Source: Mycobacterium saskatchewanense (GTDB lineage: Bacteria; Actinomycetota; Actinomycetes; Mycobacteriales; Mycobacteriaceae). Taken from it: a stretch of DNA of 64,000 nucleotides. Within the stretch, counting starts at the first letter, position 1, and each line of letters starts with the position of its first letter. Shown here in pieces: positions 62,452-64,000 of this stretch. The stretch covers positions 5,518,001 through 5,582,000 of the forward strand of contig NZ_AP022573.1 in the NCBI RefSeq assembly GCF_010729105.1, written 5' to 3'. The translations under genes were made by a program, and so were the position numbers. The notes beneath the pieces are model-generated. The model did not search any database. It was not told where the DNA came from and saw only the letters and a list, made by a program, of their open reading frames with translations.

Positions 62452-63977
62452 CGTCGTGTGGCTCTTTCACGCGTGGCCAGCCACCGCAGGAGTGGCGAGC
62501 GGCCCCGGGTGGGTACGGATTGCAGCGGGTGCCCGGCCAGTCCCCATGATCTCAGCAATTCGTTGGCCGCGCACCATCCGGTGGTCGCGGCGCGTTCCAT
62601 CAGCGCCACCGGCAGGTCGATGCGGATGGCGTCGCCGGCCAGCAGCAGACCCGGATGAGGGGTGACCACTCGGGGCCGGTCATCGTACGAACCCGGGGCG
62701 AACAACGGGCAGTCATCACGCACCAGCGAAACCTCGGAAACGATTTGCGCCGCCACGGTTTCCGGGTACAGCCGGTGTAGCTGTCCGATGGCCGCCGCGC
62801 GCGAGTCGGGGGAGTGCAAGGCGTAACAGTGCAGTTCGACGACCGAGCCCTGGTGCGCCCGGGCCCATTCGGCGGCTTGGAGCTCGTAGCGCTCCAGGAC
62901 GCTGATGTTGTCCAGCGGCTTGTGGCCGGCGGTTCCCAGAAACGCCGGCCTGTCGGCCGCGACCGGGCGATCGAGCCAGAGCCGGTGCACGGCGAATGGC
63001 GGGGCGACGCGCATCCGCTCTATCTGCGCGCGCCAGGTGTCACCGGCGAGGCCGTCGGACGCGGCGACAATCCTCTGCAGGCCGGCGATGTCGGTGGCGA
63101 GCACGACGGCCTCGGCGTCGAGGTGTTCCCCGGAGTCGGTGTGCACCCGGAACGGTGCCGCGGGGCCCGCCTCGATGTGGGCCACGCCGGTGCCGAGCCG
63201 GACTCGGGCGCCGTGTTTTTCGAGGTGGCGCTGGAGCGGTCGCCACAGGGCGCTGTCGTAGTTCTCGTTGGGGACGTCGAAGATGAGTCCCTCGCTGGAG
63301 CCCAGGAAATAGATGTGGAACATGGTGGCCAGCTCGGCCGCGGACAATTCCGAGGGGTCGGCGAAGAAGCTCCGCGAAAACACCTCGAACGCCAGGTGCC
63401 GCGCGGCTTCGGGAAACCGGATGTTCGTCAAAAACGTTGCGGCGTCCGAGTTGTCGAGCCGCCGATAGATGTCGGGCACCGACACGGCGGCCAGGGGCGC
63501 CGCCGCCCGGGCGTCGATCTCGAGAAAGTCGCGGAGCCGGAAGGTGGGGCTGCGCGCGGCGAAGGCCACGGCGTTCCACGGCGGGGTCTGGGGCAGCCCA
63601 CGGAAGCTGTCGCGCCGGCCGGCGCCGTCGATGAGCGGATAGTCCTCGACGGGGGTGAGCATCCGCAGCTGCGGGTCGATGCGCGCCAGCAGGGCCCGCA
63701 GGTTGTAGTACTGGCGGAAGAAGGCGTGGAAACCGCGGTTCATCGCCAGCGGCGACGCGCCGTGCTGCTCGGTCCAGCCGCCCACCCGGCCGCCGAGGTA
63801 GTTCTCGCGTTCGATCACCTCGACGGCGACGCCGCGTTCGGCCAGCCCGGTGGCGGCGGTCAGACCCGCGATGCCGCCGCCGACGACGACCGCCCGCGGG
63901 CGCGCCGGCAGGGCGTCGGCATTCGGCAGTCCCTCTGGGGCCGCGAACGTCTCACGGCGGCGATCGGTCCCCGTCAT
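62448..63977 (-). CDS. crtU: FAD-dependent carotenoid desaturase/methyl-shift enzyme, CrtU-like
   Basis: 509 residues. FAD site VVVGGGIAGLTAATGLAERGVAVEVIERENYLGGRVGGW, then MNRGFHAFFRQYYNLRALLARIDP, the block that separates CrtU (isorenieratene synthase, beta-carotene to aromatic rings) from CrtI phytoene desaturases. PHPGLLLAGDAIRIDLPVALMERAATTGWCAANELL is the C-terminal FAD block. Aromatic carotenoids are known in pigmented mycobacteria. Start ATG 63977 overlaps the stop of an upstream gene. A general amine-oxidase role cannot be excluded without the rest of the cluster. Confidence 0.75.
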   Translation of the reverse strand: MTGTDRRRETFAAPEGLPNADALPARPRAVVVGGGIAGLTAATGLAERGVAVEVIERENYLGGRVGGWTEQHGASPLAMNRGFHAFFRQYYNLRALLARIDPQLRMLTPVEDYPLIDGAGRRDSFRGLPQTPPWNAVAFAARSPTFRLRDFLEIDARAAAPLAAVSVPDIYRRLDNSDAATFLTNIRFPEAARHLAFEVFSRSFFADPSELSAAELATMFHIYFLGSSEGLIFDVPNENYDSALWRPLQRHLEKHGARVRLGTGVAHIEAGPAAPFRVHTDSGEHLDAEAVVLATDIAGLQRIVAASDGLAGDTWRAQIERMRVAPPFAVHRLWLDRPVAADRPAFLGTAGHKPLDNISVLERYELQAAEWARAHQGSVVELHCYALHSPDSRAAAIGQLHRLYPETVAAQIVSEVSLVRDDCPLFAPGSYDDRPRVVTPHPGLLLAGDAIRIDLPVALMERAATTGWCAANELLRSWGLAGHPLQSVPTRGRSPLLRWLATRERATRR

Positions 63978-64000
63978 GACGGGGCGTCCGCGAGGAACGT
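63974..64000 (-). CDS. 3' end of the gene upstream of crtU (partial)
   Basis: The last eight codons read TFLADAPS and then TGA, overlapping the CrtU-like ATG in ATGA fashion. The overlap implies a coupled upstream gene, in other mycobacteria usually a lycopene cyclase subunit or another crt gene. The fragment is too short to identify. Confidence 0.45.
   Translation of the reverse strand, partial: TFLADAPS

Overview
The window is a GC-rich actinobacterial chromosome segment that reads as Mycobacterium. Marks of this are an mce operon with Mas genes, fadE22, cyp136, dinB2, nrdHIE and nrdF2, a 13E12-type HNH gene, fecB, ctaD, serB2, echA17, TB22.2-like and MmpL genes, many GTG and TTG starts, and many apparently leaderless transcripts. 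From memory, the order cstA-ligB-fadE22-GntR-cyp136-TetR-SDR-dinB2-TetR-reductase-nrdHIE-TetR-BVMO-nrdF2-DUF3349-adhC-fecB-ctaD-serB2-ABC-NUDIX-echA17 follows the M. tuberculosis H37Rv block Rv3063 to Rv3034c, read backwards. A photolyase/isoprenoid/carotenoid island at the right end is absent from M. tuberculosis and suggests a pigmented non-tuberculous slow grower, perhaps M. avium complex-like. The species is inference.

Layout. 1-4.2 kb: tail of an mce lipid-import operon (mceD end, mceE lipoprotein, mceF, two Mas proteins). 4.2-8.1 kb: cstA and ligB on the minus strand. 8.1-14.4 kb: a lipid catabolism block (SDR, fused acyl-CoA dehydrogenase, DUF35/thiolase-like pair, tandem-duplicated GntR regulator). 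14.5-16.5 kb: a MEDS/ATPase regulator, a small lipoprotein, and a stand-alone LeuA regulatory-domain protein behind what looks like an actinobacterial LEU leader (leader peptide plus long nested hairpin). 16.5-22 kb: cyp136, dinB2 and TetR/SDR/reductase genes with clear palindromic operators. 22-36 kb: the class Ib ribonucleotide reductase genes, nrdHIE and nrdF2, about 9 kb apart. Accessory TetR-regulated modules (MFS pump, SDR, SRPBCC) and a 13E12 HNH gene lie between them. Both nrd promoters carry a pair of NrdR-like boxes with the same spacing.

36-51.7 kb: DUF3349, adhC, fecB, a decayed IS110-family element, ctaD, serB2, and a tightly overlapping run ABC-NUDIX-echA17-methyltransferase-THUMP-like, then secreted, membrane, PQQ-propeller and hexapeptide-transferase genes. 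51.7-52.1 kb: four perfect or near-perfect 55-bp tandem repeats. A related hairpin sequence is duplicated in frame inside nrdI.

52.1-64 kb: mmpL-tspO-phr diverges from idi2-glycosyltransferase across a 39-bp palindrome, with a convergent MarR gene. Two decayed genes (DUF3140, DUF2867-like), small membrane proteins, and an overlapping DUF2784-Rieske-CrtU-like run that continues past the window edge follow. This looks like a MarR-controlled carotenoid and photoprotection locus of which only one side is visible.
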